Source of the DNA: Phytophthora colocasiae
Taxonomy: Eukaryota > Oomycota > Peronosporomycetes > Peronosporales > Peronosporaceae
Assembly: GCA_018806915.1 (NCBI GenBank)
Contig: JAGKQI010000078.1
Coordinates: 1,488,001 to 1,552,000 of the forward strand
Direction of reading: 5' to 3'
Length of the DNA: 64,000 nucleotides
This document shows positions 10,693 through 21,741 of this stretch, piece by piece (within the stretch, counting starts at the first letter, position 1; each line of letters begins with the position of its first letter). Under the pieces are notes generated by a model. That model was given only the letters and a program-made list of their open reading frames with translations, had not been told where the DNA came from and did no database searches. The position numbers were made by a program, and so were the translations under genes.

Positions 10693-11265
10693 TCACGTGG
10701 TGCCCAAAATGCTCCATAACTTGTGGGCTATTTCCCTAAACGTCGATCCATTTACCGCAAAGTCCTCTAGCGACTCCCCGGATGCATCTCGCTGGCTCAT
10801 TGTGGCTTTAAGGATAGGTTGGACCACAAGTTGATATTGATGCGATGTTGCGTTCAGTGGAGAGGCTGGTAGCTGCTGTTCAGGTCTACCAATAGGCGAT
10901 GCAGCTCGGGGTGACGCTCGGCGTGGTGCTGAACTTGGTGTCCGCGGTTGACTAGCTGTACTAGGGAACGGAGAACGCCTAGCTCGACTTGACGCTACAG
11001 GTGACCTTGCTGCCCCGAGAGAAGGCTGTTGAGATGTAGATGGAGTTTGAATTGGATTCGAGCGTGCACTGACAGTTACTGCTGGTGGTGTCCGCCGTCG
11101 TATTGGTCCTGGAGGTGGTGGCGTTCCCGTTCGTGTTCGAATGCGCTCAGGGTACGGCGATACACGAGCTGAATGTGGCGATGCACGCGTGCGAGCGCCA
11201 TTCCGCGCACCATTCGCCGGCGAAATGTCAGCTGATCGAAAGCCTCTTGCGGCCCCAAGCGACAC
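10693..11265 (-). CDS. Unrecognised basic Pro/Ser/Arg-rich ORF
   Basis: An open frame of up to 190 codons ending at 10693. It is extremely rich in R, P, S and T (PPPPGPIRRR and SSRARRSP stretches), with a less biased C-terminus resembling a short helical tail (STFREIAHKLWSILGTT). No domain is recognised. It lies at the edge of the repeat block and could be an ORF1/gag-like protein of a decayed element or a chance frame in GC-biased sequence. The first codon is uncertain because no well-placed ATG is obvious. Confidence 0.25.
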   Translation of the reverse strand: MSLGAARGFRSADISPANGARNGARTRASPHSARVSPYPERIRTRTGTPPPPGPIRRRTPPAVTVSARSNPIQTPSTSQQPSLGAARSPVASSRARRSPFPSTASQPRTPSSAPRRASPRAASPIGRPEQQLPASPLNATSHQYQLVVQPILKATMSQRDASGESLEDFAVNGSTFREIAHKLWSILGTT

Positions 11266-11452
11266 GTGAGACTAAGGATCCATTGCCGTGCTGATGCAGG
11301 AAAAGTTGCTGGTGCGCACTGCTTTGCAGCGCGCAATTGAAACCTATCTTCGGTAATGTTTCCTTATGATTTATGAGAGGCTGAACGATTGCATGGGTCA
11401 TTGAGCGTGGGCGATTAACCAATCGATCAATCCAGTTTTGAGTAGAACTCAC

Positions 11453-12400
11453 AATATTGAGGTTTGAAACAAAAGCAAGCTAACAGAGAGTACAGTAAAG
11501 AAGCTAAAACGGGGTATCCCTGTCAAGGAGATATGAATATTATTTGTGGCCACAGGTAACATTCGCTAAATGAGTCTTTCAAATTGATGCATGTCGTAAT
11601 TTGGTTTCCTGTGGCTGTTGTGGTGGGTGCCTCCGCAGACACCTATCACATATACATATCGTTTTTGTATTGGAGGCCAAGCTAACAAGTATCTATAAAA
11701 TATTCAGTCTTAATTCTACCTAAACTTTAGTTAGTCTCCCCAAAGCTTTAGGGACGAAGTGAACTGCTGTTCACTAGGAGTTTGTATACTCCAAGCCTTC
11801 CTCTGTGCAAAGTGCTGTATAGCCCCCGTCATATCTCCAGCACATTCCGGTACTATATCTGAATCTGCGCGTGTGCGGTGTAATTCGCCTCGGAGAAGAG
11901 GATTTGCTTTTCCAACGAAAACTGGCGCGCGGTCAAGAACCAGCCCAACCTAGGATGAGTGGGTGAGGAAGCCCCTCCTAAGGCGGCTCACCCCTCACAT
12001 CCCTGACGGCTCCAAGGCTAGCACCCAACGCTAAGATGCGGCTGCATCCAACACTGAATCGATTGCAACAGCGACCAGTCCTGCTGGGCGAACTCTTAAC
12101 GAAACGGTGAAGATATTGGCGAATCTCGATGAGCTATCCCCGTCAAAATTTTTTGCAAAGGGGGATAGCTTATCGATGAGTGATCCTTCACTCAATTGCC
12201 ACCTCATTAGGTAGAATTATTTTGCGATCTTCCAGCCGCGCAGTCTGACAGAAGCGCGCAAAAGGACCATACCGATTCGAGACACGAGAAGAACGGTGGA
12301 AGAGAAGCTTGCGATTGTAATTGGGTCAGAGAGAAGCACGACGAGAGGAACAGCGCGCCGTCACAAGATAGACCCAAGCCAACCTAAAACAGTTGGGAAC
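11453..12400. other. Non-coding repeat-derived DNA
   Basis: No intact frame. From about 11.9 kb the sequence probably belongs to the internal part of the Gypsy remnant whose chromodomain lies at 12403-12632. It contains the hairpin at 12132-12168. Confidence 0.4.
12132..12168. repeat. Stem-loop
   Basis: GCTATCCCC is followed 17-18 bases later by GGGGATAGC: a 9-bp perfect stem inside retroelement DNA. A structural or chance role cannot be separated. Confidence 0.45.
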
Positions 12401-12402
12401 CT

Positions 12403-12632
12403 GATGGTCAGAATGACGAGTACGAAGTGGAGATACTCACTGGAGTAAACGTCCCAGAACGTCTAAACGTCTCCGTGAATATCTCGTTAAGTGGAAATAT
12501 TACGATGAAACTGAGTGGCCACCGCTATCAAAGTTGAACTGTGGCGCATTACTTTACGAGTACAACCAGAGTGCACGAGCACGAGCTTGTTTCCAGGCGA
12601 TGCAAGCTGGAGACGATCACCCCAGAGTCTAA
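12403..12632 (+). pseudogene. Gypsy (chromovirus) pol C-terminus with chromodomain
   Basis: The plus strand encodes the chromodomain-like end of a Gypsy polyprotein: an EYEVE segment, then after a one-base shift near 12447 RLREYLVKWKYYDETEWPPL, then a CGALLYEYNQ tail and a stop at 12632. The YLVKW and W-x-P-L positions are typical of chromodomains that target chromoviruses to chromatin. The rest of pol is missing upstream. The following 300 bp have LTR-like character. Confidence 0.65.
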
Positions 12633-12928
12633 CAACTCTGAAAACGCATCTGGAAGTCTGATATCTAAGGGATTTCAGAGTATGATTTTCAGAGAATGGG
12701 AGTCTGAATGCATGTTTTTCAGAGATTTTATTTCTGAGATTCGTGTGTTCAGACATGGGCAGTCGGCTCAGAGCCACTGATTATATTTTGATTAGGATTT
12801 AGTATGTTAGATATTAAATCCATAGTGTCAATCCTTTATTATAGGGACACTGACTCTGTGAGTCCCGTAATTAGTGGAAAACTTGGTTATTGTATAGAAC
12901 CGAAGGCTATTGCCTTGCAAGCGAGACT

Positions 12929-14126
12929 CTACGAGTCAACTAAACTTCCTCTGTGCGGTGCACTCCTACGCAGCCCCGCTGCACGTTTCTTGAAATCAGG
13001 GACGGGCTTCTTTCGCTCGCCCAGAGCCGTCACGTTGACGATGGTGGTCCAGTCGTCTGGAACGATAATGTCCTCTTGATATGACACCAGAAGATCATGG
13101 AGGCCAGAGAATTCAGAGTTCTCTGGCAAAAACTCTGAAAACCCCCATGGATCCGTCGGCTTCACATCAGGACGGGACTTCAGAATGGAGACTTGTGCTT
13201 GGAGGTCAGCGACTTGAGCCTTCAGAGCCGCCTTGTCCGCTTTCAGAGCCTCCTCTTGATCTTGATAGTGTGCCTTGAGATCCTGAAGCTCTGAGGACAT
13301 ACGCTCTTCCACGGCACCGGTTGAGCACTCTGGAGTTCATGCCACCAGTACCGACAGTTCAGCACCCACTCGCGCTTGATCTCCTCGCACTCAGACCGGG
13401 CCGCCGCATCTATCAGAGCGACGCCGTTTTGAGAACCAACACATTCCCGAAGACGGCGGTGAGCAGCGGTCATGAGCTTCAGACATCCAGCTGTCCGAAA
13501 GACCCTCTCAGCCAGCCGGGTATGTGGAACGTGAGATAATAAAGACGTTATCTCCCGACGAACCTCAACGGGCGCAGTCAGAGCATCCAGAGTACGCACG
13601 TTCGAAGTCTGGGCACGGGGAGTCACAACTTCATCGGGATCGAAGCGTGGGATCACCCGCTCCAGCTCTCGAAGATCTTCGTCGGTGAGTAACTCGTACC
13701 CCACGATTACACAGGGGCCGCCGCAAGCATTCGCGATATGGCGTCCTCTCCTGAAATCCTCAGCTCGCGCCGGTGTGCTCACCAGAAAGGCACGTCCCTC
13801 TGGTTTCACGTCAGGATCAATGTAATTCTGGGGGACCTCCAACGCAGTGACTGGAACACCATCACTCGTCACCAGACCTTGACGGAAGCGACGATCCAAC
13901 CTCCTCCGTGGACAAGAGTCGTGGGGGCACCGACAGTTCGCGATCGGAAGACCCTGGAGGGGACATCCTCAGAGAATTCAGAACCAGAACCACGTGAGAC
14001 AGTCTTTGGCGAGGCGCCACCTGAACAGCTCAGGTTCGCGTTGTTATCAGGGAGGTCCCTAGCATGACCATCAAACCTGGGGAGTCCCAGACTCCGGTAC
14101 ATGGGCTGGGGCGCTTGAGCAGCCAC
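12929..14126 (-). pseudogene. Retroelement gag-like polyprotein fragment, frameshifted
   Basis: Three minus-strand frames join into one protein. The N-terminal part (14126-13869, preceded by a stop) is followed by 13899-13243 (a 218-residue frame with DGVPVTALEVPQ and SLLSHVPHTRLAERVFR) and, after a shift near 13300, by 13312-12929, a coiled-coil-like stretch rich in E, K, A and L. The unit resembles gag regions of oomycete LTR retroelements, but I see no zinc knuckle. Its orientation is opposite to the neighbouring Gypsy chromodomain fragment, so two elements or an inversion are involved. Confidence 0.45.
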
Positions 14127-14199
14127 CCAGTTATGTGGCTAAGCAACATCACCAACCTGTGCCGTATCGGCAGTTGCCGTAGCAGCCTGCCTTAACACT

Positions 14200-16325
14200 C
14201 GTTGAGGCGCTCGTGCCTGGAGACGTGCTGTTTTCCTCATAAAATATAATTAGGAAAAGCTGGTCTGAGATATGCGTAAGAAAGTGGATTGGAATATGAC
14301 CGCCCGTTGGGCGAGCCAAGTTCAAGCTTCTGAGTCTGAGAGAGGAATCAGACTGTGCGACAGGACACCAGAGACTCTGAAAACCGTCAATCAGAATGTC
14401 TGATAGGCCTGACCATGACACACAGCTTGGAGAAAGTTCCGCACTGACGGATCGTGACCAGGAGAGGCGGTTGACGTGATGCTATTTCCGATTTTCGATA
14501 TTACGTTACGATGTGATTGGTTACATTATGAGTTACGAGCGAAGGGGAGCCTGGGACGCGTCTGCACCCGTGTGACATCTGTGGAAGAATGTGGGTAAAC
14601 CTTCGCCTGACTGTAAAGGGGTCCATTGGACGGACGGGTACTTCAGAATGTGCACAACTCTGAAGGTCAAATACTCTCTGTCTGGTCACCGGACTTTCCC
14701 CGACGATGAGTGCCCAATTCCGGGCGGAACGTTTCTCAGTAGAACGTATCTACGAGAGACCTCATCTCGTTACCGTCCAGCGCGACGATGATGGTTCAAG
14801 GATCTACACTACTTACCCGCAGAGACCAAGTATCGCGCGCCGGACGACGCGCACCCGCGCACTCCCTCAAGAACGTCGTGTACGTTGAGAATTGGTGCTC
14901 CGTACTCCGATATCCTACTCAAGACTCTGATATCCCCTACTCTGAGTGACCAAGACTATGAAAACCAGGATACCAGACTCTGAAATCAACGAAGATTCAA
15001 GACCATACTGAAACCGAGTGAACCCATCAAGTCACGCAATCAAGTGATGCCTGACCTGCACATCCCTCGTAATGACGTCTCTACCTGTCAAACTATCGAG
15101 ATCTGCTGCATTGACTGCATACTGAGACCAAGTCAAGATACCTGATGTATATAAAGACTAAGAGTACCTGAGATATGAACTGACTGCATGAAGGACGCCC
15201 AAAGAAGGCAAGAAGAGAGAGAGAGAGATACCAGAAAGATTTGAGAGTCATGAGAAAGATAAAACGAAAAAAAGAGTTTAATTTGCCGTGTGGACCAGAA
15301 GTCGCTGTATTTCTGTCTGCAAGGCCGCGTCAAGGTTTGTTGCCGTGTGATCTCTCGCCTTTCCAATCCCCTTAGGCAAACATCGGGTACCGCATAACCT
15401 AACTCATAGAGCATACCCCATGTACATGCGGACGTGGCTGTTTAGCAGGTGCATAGGATAGTACATGTGCAATTTGTAGCCATACGAGAAAGGAGTGCGT
15501 TTGTACTGCTTCGGACGAGATCTGGTGCCGCTCGTACGAGGTCTTCCTACAATTGCCATTGTAAACCGACGCAAATTCGAAAATGAAAAGGTAGACTGCT
15601 GCAACTGCGGGAGTGTGCGCTTTATCAGTTCTTCACTGCTATAAATTTTAACACAATCACTGAGTGTGCTTTATGAGAAATGGTAATAAGACTTGCAGAA
15701 ATGTTTGATCTGATTGGCTTACGCTAAGAGATATGCATGCTCTATGAGTTAGGTTATGCGGTAACGCGGAGACCTGAGAGGACCCACCTATTCCATATCC
15801 TAGTTGGGTCGTTTGTTTTGTCTCTAGCGGTAGCCCATTTCATATGTTTTGACAGGCTCTGGAAACTAGACAGTCGTTTTCAGAGTGCAAAGTAGACTGT
15901 TGTATATAGCCGATTGTATTGGTTTATATTTACCCTCTATATTAGAGGGAGGGCGATTGTGACAGGGATACCAGACAGACCAGGTGTGGTAACAAGTCCC
16001 TAGTTGACCTGGAGTATTAGCCCACCGTTCAAGGGCTCCGAAAGAATAAGAACGGCTGTGTATATTTGTATATTCCTGAACTCTGTATATTTGTTGTTTA
16101 TCTATGAAAGTCAAGTGGCTCGGTTCTGCATTTGTGATATCCAGACACCGATATCAGACTTTTCTCTGGTGACAAATCTCTCTTCGACTATCGACTTCCT
16201 GGGAACCTATTTGGTTTCCAGAGATTCCGACTCCCGAACGCTCCTGGAAGGGTTTCCTGAATTCCGACACCAGACTCCGAGGAAAACTCTACTTCTCTTC
16301 ACCTGTGAACTTCAAACTCCGGCCT
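14200..16325. repeat. LTR-like, TCAGA/TCTGA-rich retroelement DNA
   Basis: No host gene. The stretch is dense in CTCTGA, TCAGAG and related words, continuing the bias seen from 12.6 kb. A GAGAGAGAGAGAG run lies near 15212-15226. A MITE interrupts it at 15390-15761. LTR boundaries could not be fixed. Confidence 0.4.
15390..15761. mobile_element. MITE, 372 bp, TA target site (Tc1/mariner type)
   Basis: Perfect 25-bp terminal inverted repeats starting CCGCATAACCTAACTCATAG (15390-15414, inverse at 15737-15761), flanked by TA on both sides (15388-15389 and 15762-15763). A minus-strand frame of about 50 codons starting at 15559 is basic (GRPRTSGTRSRPKQYKR) and may be a relic of a transposase N-terminus, but this is weak. 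Confidence 0.85.
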
Positions 16326-16650
16326 GATGTTTACTTGGACCATCCATCGGAACTCCCTGCGGTACGTCGAGTTCTGACCGAGTTTGGAGGTGCTTCAGGA
16401 CTGAAACTTAATCGTGAAAAGGCTGTTGCAGTCGCTCTACACCCGGACGGACTCAGCCGGAATGCGGAATAGGGATGTGACCTCCGACTTCTCGATCCAG
16501 CGGACACATGCACATATCTTGGTATTAACGTCGACGTGGGAAGGCACGTGTGATTCACGGTTAAGATGGTGAATAGGTAAATGAAGTGTTCTAAGAACTT
16601 CGTGTGGTATGGCCCCTGTAAGGAATGTAATGGGTCTACTTAGACCCACT
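16326..16650 (+). pseudogene. LINE reverse transcriptase fragment
   Basis: The plus strand reads a piece of a non-LTR reverse transcriptase: a GASGLKLNREKAVAVALHPD segment, one in-frame stop near 16468, then a TCTYLGINVDVG segment. The motif order (G-L-x-L-N-x-x-K-S/A, then Y-L-G-I) is that of RT palm/thumb regions of LINEs. Further downstream a frame with NFVWYGPC continues briefly. Both ends are truncated. Confidence 0.6.
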
Positions 16651-17247
16651 AGATGGCGTACACGTCCGCTTACGTGTATGAGGAAGCGTGCAATTAGATT
16701 AGACTTAATTTAAATATTCTTATGCCAATAAGTTTAATTAAATCAAATATAACTAATTTAAACTGCAAAATACCGTAAAATGAGAACTGTTACTGAATTT
16801 GGCCCGGGTTTACGTGATCGACATCAAGACAGCGTCGGGATACGACACTGATGGATCTGGAGATATTGATTTGGGAAAATTCAAGGTGCATGGCGCTGCA
16901 TGATTTAAACGTGAAAATGGCGGAACCCAAGGCTTGTACATACTTTAAACGCTGCGACTGACGTCGGTGCGGCTGTATCTCGTCCGAGAAGTTCCGCTTG
17001 GCACTGTACACTTGCGACCCGAAGTACCCGGACCGAACGGTAGTATTCGCTCCAGGACAATCGCTTCTGAGGTCCATTTCCAACCTCTAACAGTTATTGA
17101 ACAGTTAGAGTTATAAGTGGTGTAACCACTTGTACGAGTAACCCCGTTACAAGGAATACGTACCACACAAACGTACTTGGGTGGGTCCTCATATTAGCCG
17201 GTTGTCTCGACCGAAGGGTGTGTGTGTGTGTGCTAGTCGTACCGGAT

Positions 17248-20225
17248 TTACGTAGAGATGGGAGCGGCCATGGTCACATGAGATTCGTTTGAAGAAATCT
17301 TTGGTCGATTTGCCTTTCCGCCATGTATATCGTCAGAAAGCCGCCCTTGACTTGGTCCGGATCCAGTCTCGCTTGACTCCCGTGTTGTCTGGAAACAGCC
17401 AAGAGCAACTAAGCGCGCCTTGTAACGTACGATTTGACCTTTTTCGTCGAACTTGTGCGCGAAAACCCATTTGAACCCGATAACTTTAACACCTGGAGGT
17501 CGACAAACCACATCCCATGTGTAATTTCTAATGTGCGCTCGGATTTCTCGTCTGATTGCCTCTTTCCGCTGCTGCGATTCTGGCGACGACATCGCTTCGA
17601 TGTAACTTTGCGGTGCCAGCGCAAGGTCAGAATCACCACCATTAGTGAGTAGTCGTGGAGCGGTATACGAAAGCGACTAAGGTTTCGTAGATCCTCCACT
17701 AAAGACCACTCGAGTCAGTAAAGTAGCGAGTGTTTTATGGGACCAAAGCTGATTCCTCGCGGACAGCTTGTTAAATTTGAGGAATACTAGAAGTTGCCGT
17801 GTTACGGGGAACACGTGGAGCTGTACTCGCACTTATTTGACGAGCCCGTCTCACTTGGCATCAAGGTAGCAGTACTTGTACGTTCTGCGTCGGGTGTTGT
17901 GGCATGACAGCAGGAGTTTCGATGCCTTGAATCTCTCGTCTCTCCCCCTCAGTCGGACTGCCGATACTTGCTGTTCACGGGCTTCAACCGAGTCTACGTC
18001 CATGTCCACCGCGCCATCCTCCACTGTCTCATCAATATCCATGGCTTCTCCACTGAGGTTTGGCGGGTTGTCATCACTATTGTGCCTCGTAAAGATGCCA
18101 CAACATCAAGATGGCCAACCAATTTGTTGTTACCACGGCCATCGTCAAGAACCACGTCGCGATATCCGGAGGCAGCTTGCTCATCTAGAACAATCGAACG
18201 CGACGTCACTAATCGTTCATCGTCAAGATCCCACACACGATATGCCTTCGAAGTTTCAGCTTACCCAGCGGTGCTTTCGCATCCAATTTTGTCCGCTTTA
18301 CCTTGTCGATGTGCTTTCGCGCCAAACACTCGCAGATAGTCCAGCACAGGTTTAGATCCAGTAAGAACCTCAAACGAACTCACACCAGGTCGAGCCGTAT
18401 TCGGGATCCTGTTGACGATATGCACCGCGGTCATAATCGCATCTCCCCACCATTTGCGCTCAACTTGCATGCCTTGCAGCATCGATCGCGCCATCTCCGT
18501 GACGGTTCTGTTCATGCGTTCTGCAAGACCGTTTTGCTGCGGGGAGTACGGTGCCGTTGTCTGGTGAACAATCCCGTGCTTCACGCAGAACTAGTTCAAT
18601 CGCTTGTTCACGTACTCGCCGCCGGTATCACTCCTTAAACAAGTCCGTACTGGGTTGTCACTAATACACAATACTCCTCGAACTTGTCAAACACCACAGC
18701 CTTGTTAGGAATCAAATACACGTGAACAAATCTCGTGAAGTCATCGATGAAGGTGAGCATGTAGCGGGCTCCACCCTTCGACATGGCTTAATGGGGTCCA
18801 TAACGTCGTGCACGATCTCAAACGACTGAGATGCCTTCACTTCACTTCTAGACCGGTGCGAAAATGGACTTGTCGACATCTTTCCGCACGCACAACCTGC
18901 GCAAATCCAATCATCTTGTCGGGAGAAAAACCATCACACGCAGCGCTAATCGATTCAACTTTGTATCCGACACGTTACCAAGTCGTGCGTGCCACAACGC
19001 ACTTTCCGCTTCGCTCTTCCGCTTCACGACCGCCTCAAGCGCCTCTTCTTGATCTTCCTGTTGCACATTCCAGGCACACAACTTGCCTTCCTTCCTGATC
19101 ACAGCCACCACGTTCCCATTTATCACTAGTGTGGCTTTACCGTGCTCAAACTGGACCTGAACTCCACGAGCAGTCAATGCGGGCACTGACACCAGTCTTC
19201 TATCCAACATGGGTACATAAAAAACGTCGGTCAAACTCACTATCGACCCATTCTGATGCGCAAATCGTACCGCTCCGCTTCCGCTTGCGGCTAAACGTTC
19301 TCCACTCGCCACTGTAATTGAAATTGGTGATACCAACTCTCGAAACCCATCGAAATCGCTACGTTCACCAGACATGGCAGCTGGCGCCGCTGTCCAGCAA
19401 CCACGTCTTGCACACTGTTTTTGTATCACACGTCGCAGAAAACACAAATTCATCTCCATCATCTCGCATCTTTTTCACAGGACAGTCCACTTGTTTGTGG
19501 CCATTCTGACCACACTCAAAACACTTTCCGGGGAAGGTACTGCGGTACCTCCAAGCATTCCAGCGATTGCTACCTCGGCCTCGGCCACGTCCACGGTAGC
19601 CTCCACGACCATCTCCTCGCTGTTCTGATGCCTTGAACGCTGTCTCCTTCTGCTCTCGCTTCTGCAAAGTCTCAAACTCGCGACGGAGCATCTCCTTGGC
19701 ATCCAGTAGTGTCGTCTCGCTCTGCGTCTCAATGATGCGTACCATAGCATCGTATTCAGAAGGGAGGCTGCCGAGCAGGATATCCATCTTCTCGCCCTCA
19801 TTCACGTTGTCACGAACAGCACTAAGTTTCAGGCAAAGTCTATCAAAGTTCAACATGCGCTCCATCAAGTTCGCTCCACTCTCAATCGAGAACTCGTGCA
19901 ATTGCTTTCGGAGTTGCACTCGGTTGTGCAGACTATTCTTAGAGAAGAAGTTCTTCGGTGTCTCCCACGCGTCGTTCGCCGTCTTGCACTCTCTAATCAT
20001 GGACTGGTACGTAGGTGAGAGCATTTTGACAAGCACAGCCAGAGCCTTCATATCCTCTGCTTTCCACCTGGGATCATCCCGTTGCACCGCCGACTCTGAC
20101 TTCACCTCGATGTGCTCCAATAGGTCCTTGCGCGCAAGCGCCATACGGGCGCAGATTTCCCATATGAAGTAGTTCTCGTCCGTAAGAACGTCGTTCGAAC
20201 CTGGCGTCGTTGGGCTCACAACCAA
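17248..20225 (-). mobile_element. Truncated Ty1/Copia LTR retrotransposon (gag-pol)
   Basis: Transcribed leftward. The polyprotein starts at the ATG at 20225 with a UBN2-type gag (LTDENYFIWEICARMALARK), then a CCHC knuckle (CFECGQNGHKQVDC, about 19490-19530) and an aspartic protease centre WLLDSGASCH (about 19390). After a frameshift the protease continues (19462-18911) into a GAG-pre-integrase segment (LWHARLGNVSDTKLNRLA). Integrase is visible at 18584-18261 (APYSPQQNGLAERMNRT), then a linker (18236-17851). The reverse transcriptase begins (GFKWVFAHK, then KARLVALGC near 17400) but is cut off after about 60 residues, so most RT and RNase H are gone. Several frameshifts and stops: not autonomous. 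LTRs could not be matched as a pair. Confidence 0.85.
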
Positions 20226-20508
20226 AAACGATTGCGCGTATTCTGACGATGCAAAATGGAAAGTAAGATTGAATCAAAGATAAGGCCAGCAGCTCGCTGC
20301 GTTCTAATACCCTAAACAGTTCTCGAAGCTTCGATGCAAGTTGCCGTTATGTACACCACACCATCTGTGACGTGACTATCTTTACCGTGATTAACCCTTA
20401 CAATAGCTTGTGTGGTCCACACAAATAACACTTTATTGGTGGAAGACGAAAGCCTGGTGGTGCTTCAATGCAGTCCACAGTCCACAAACACGCCAACCAC
20501 GCAATCCC

Positions 20509-21468
20509 ATGACCGACGCTTCTCCTGCCGGCGTGAAGCTCAACGCTTCCACCATCGCTGAGCCTTTCAGCCTTGCTGTGCGTCAGTACATTGACAATGA
20601 AATGGGTGGTGCTGGCCCTAAGCTCGTGGGTCTCCTGGCCCACGGCGACCCGGCTGCCAAGAAGTACGCTGAATGGACGGGCAAGGCCTGTGCCCGTGAC
20701 GGCATCCGTTACGAGTTGCGTGAAGTGCCCAAGGACGAGCTTCTGGAGGCTCTGGAGAAGGCCAACCACGACCCGGAGGTGCACGGTATTCTAGTGTACT
20801 ACCCGTGCTTCGGTCCGTTCCCGAGCTTCTTCGGTGGCACAATGGACGACTTCCTTCGCGACAGCATCAGCATCAAGAAGGACGTGGAAGGTTTGTGCCA
20901 GTTCTACCGCGGCAACTTGTACCGCAACATCCGCTACGTGGATGATGAAAAGACACAGAAATGTGTGCTGCCCTGCACTCCTCTGGCCATTGTCAAGATC
21001 CTCGAGCACATTGGCATTTACGACAAGTCCAAGCCTACCGGTGACCACTTGGCTGGTGTCAACATCACGGTCATCAACCGTAGTGACATTGTGGGCCGAC
21101 CGCTGGCTGCTATGCTCGCCAATGACGGCGCCGACGTGTACAGTGCGGACATCGACTCACTGTACTTGTTCCGTCGTGGAAAGCTCATCCCGAGCGAGGA
21201 GACCCAGGAGACGGCGTGCAAGAAGTCCCGCGTCATTATTACTGGCGTCCCCGTGAAGAGCTACAAGTTGCCGCTCGAGTGGGTGAGCGAGAACACGGTG
21301 GTCATCAACGTCGCATCCTTCAAGAACGTCGACGAGGCCGAACTGCTCAAGATCAAGGGTGTGCAGTACGTTCCCCTTGTTGGCAAGGTCACGGTGGCTA
21401 TGCTGGAGCGTAACCTCCTGCGTCTGTACGAGAACTTCCACTGGAAGCCTAAGAAAGTCTGGCAGTAA
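20509..21468 (+). CDS. MTD1: NAD-dependent 5,10-methylenetetrahydrofolate dehydrogenase
   Basis: 319 residues, the length of the monofunctional yeast Mtd1 enzyme, which oxidises 5,10-methylene-THF to 5,10-methenyl-THF in the cytosol with NAD+. The ATG at 20509 begins MTDASPAG; an upstream in-frame ATG at 20410 is less likely because its 33-residue extension has no family resemblance. Family hallmarks are ILVYYPCF (about 88-96), a PCTPLAIVKILEHIGIYDK segment (about 155-175) and the NAD-binding Rossmann loop INRSDIVGRPLAAMLANDGA (about 192-211). The FolD catalytic K-x-x-D-V context appears as SIKKDVEGL. Intronless. The Copia gag start lies only 283 bp upstream on the other strand. Confidence 0.92.
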   Translation: MTDASPAGVKLNASTIAEPFSLAVRQYIDNEMGGAGPKLVGLLAHGDPAAKKYAEWTGKACARDGIRYELREVPKDELLEALEKANHDPEVHGILVYYPCFGPFPSFFGGTMDDFLRDSISIKKDVEGLCQFYRGNLYRNIRYVDDEKTQKCVLPCTPLAIVKILEHIGIYDKSKPTGDHLAGVNITVINRSDIVGRPLAAMLANDGADVYSADIDSLYLFRRGKLIPSEETQETACKKSRVIITGVPVKSYKLPLEWVSENTVVINVASFKNVDEAELLKIKGVQYVPLVGKVTVAMLERNLLRLYENFHWKPKKVWQ

Positions 21469-21741
21469 GCGCGCCAATCTCGGTGGGCGAGCTAGAGAGA
21501 AACCAATGCCCATTGTTGCAAAGCGCTTTGCGTTATAATGCATTTCATTTCCATCTTTTTCACGAGACTTCTGTGCTGGTGGTGCAGGATACATTCTGAT
21601 ACTTTCGGTGGTAAGGAGGTCCGCTAGATACCGCGTGTTGACTTGCAACACGCCATTTTCGTCTACTGAAGCAAGCAATCTGAGTATCGACTTCGCTCGC
21701 TGCTGCCACATTCCAATATACTATTGTACCAGCCCTCTTCG

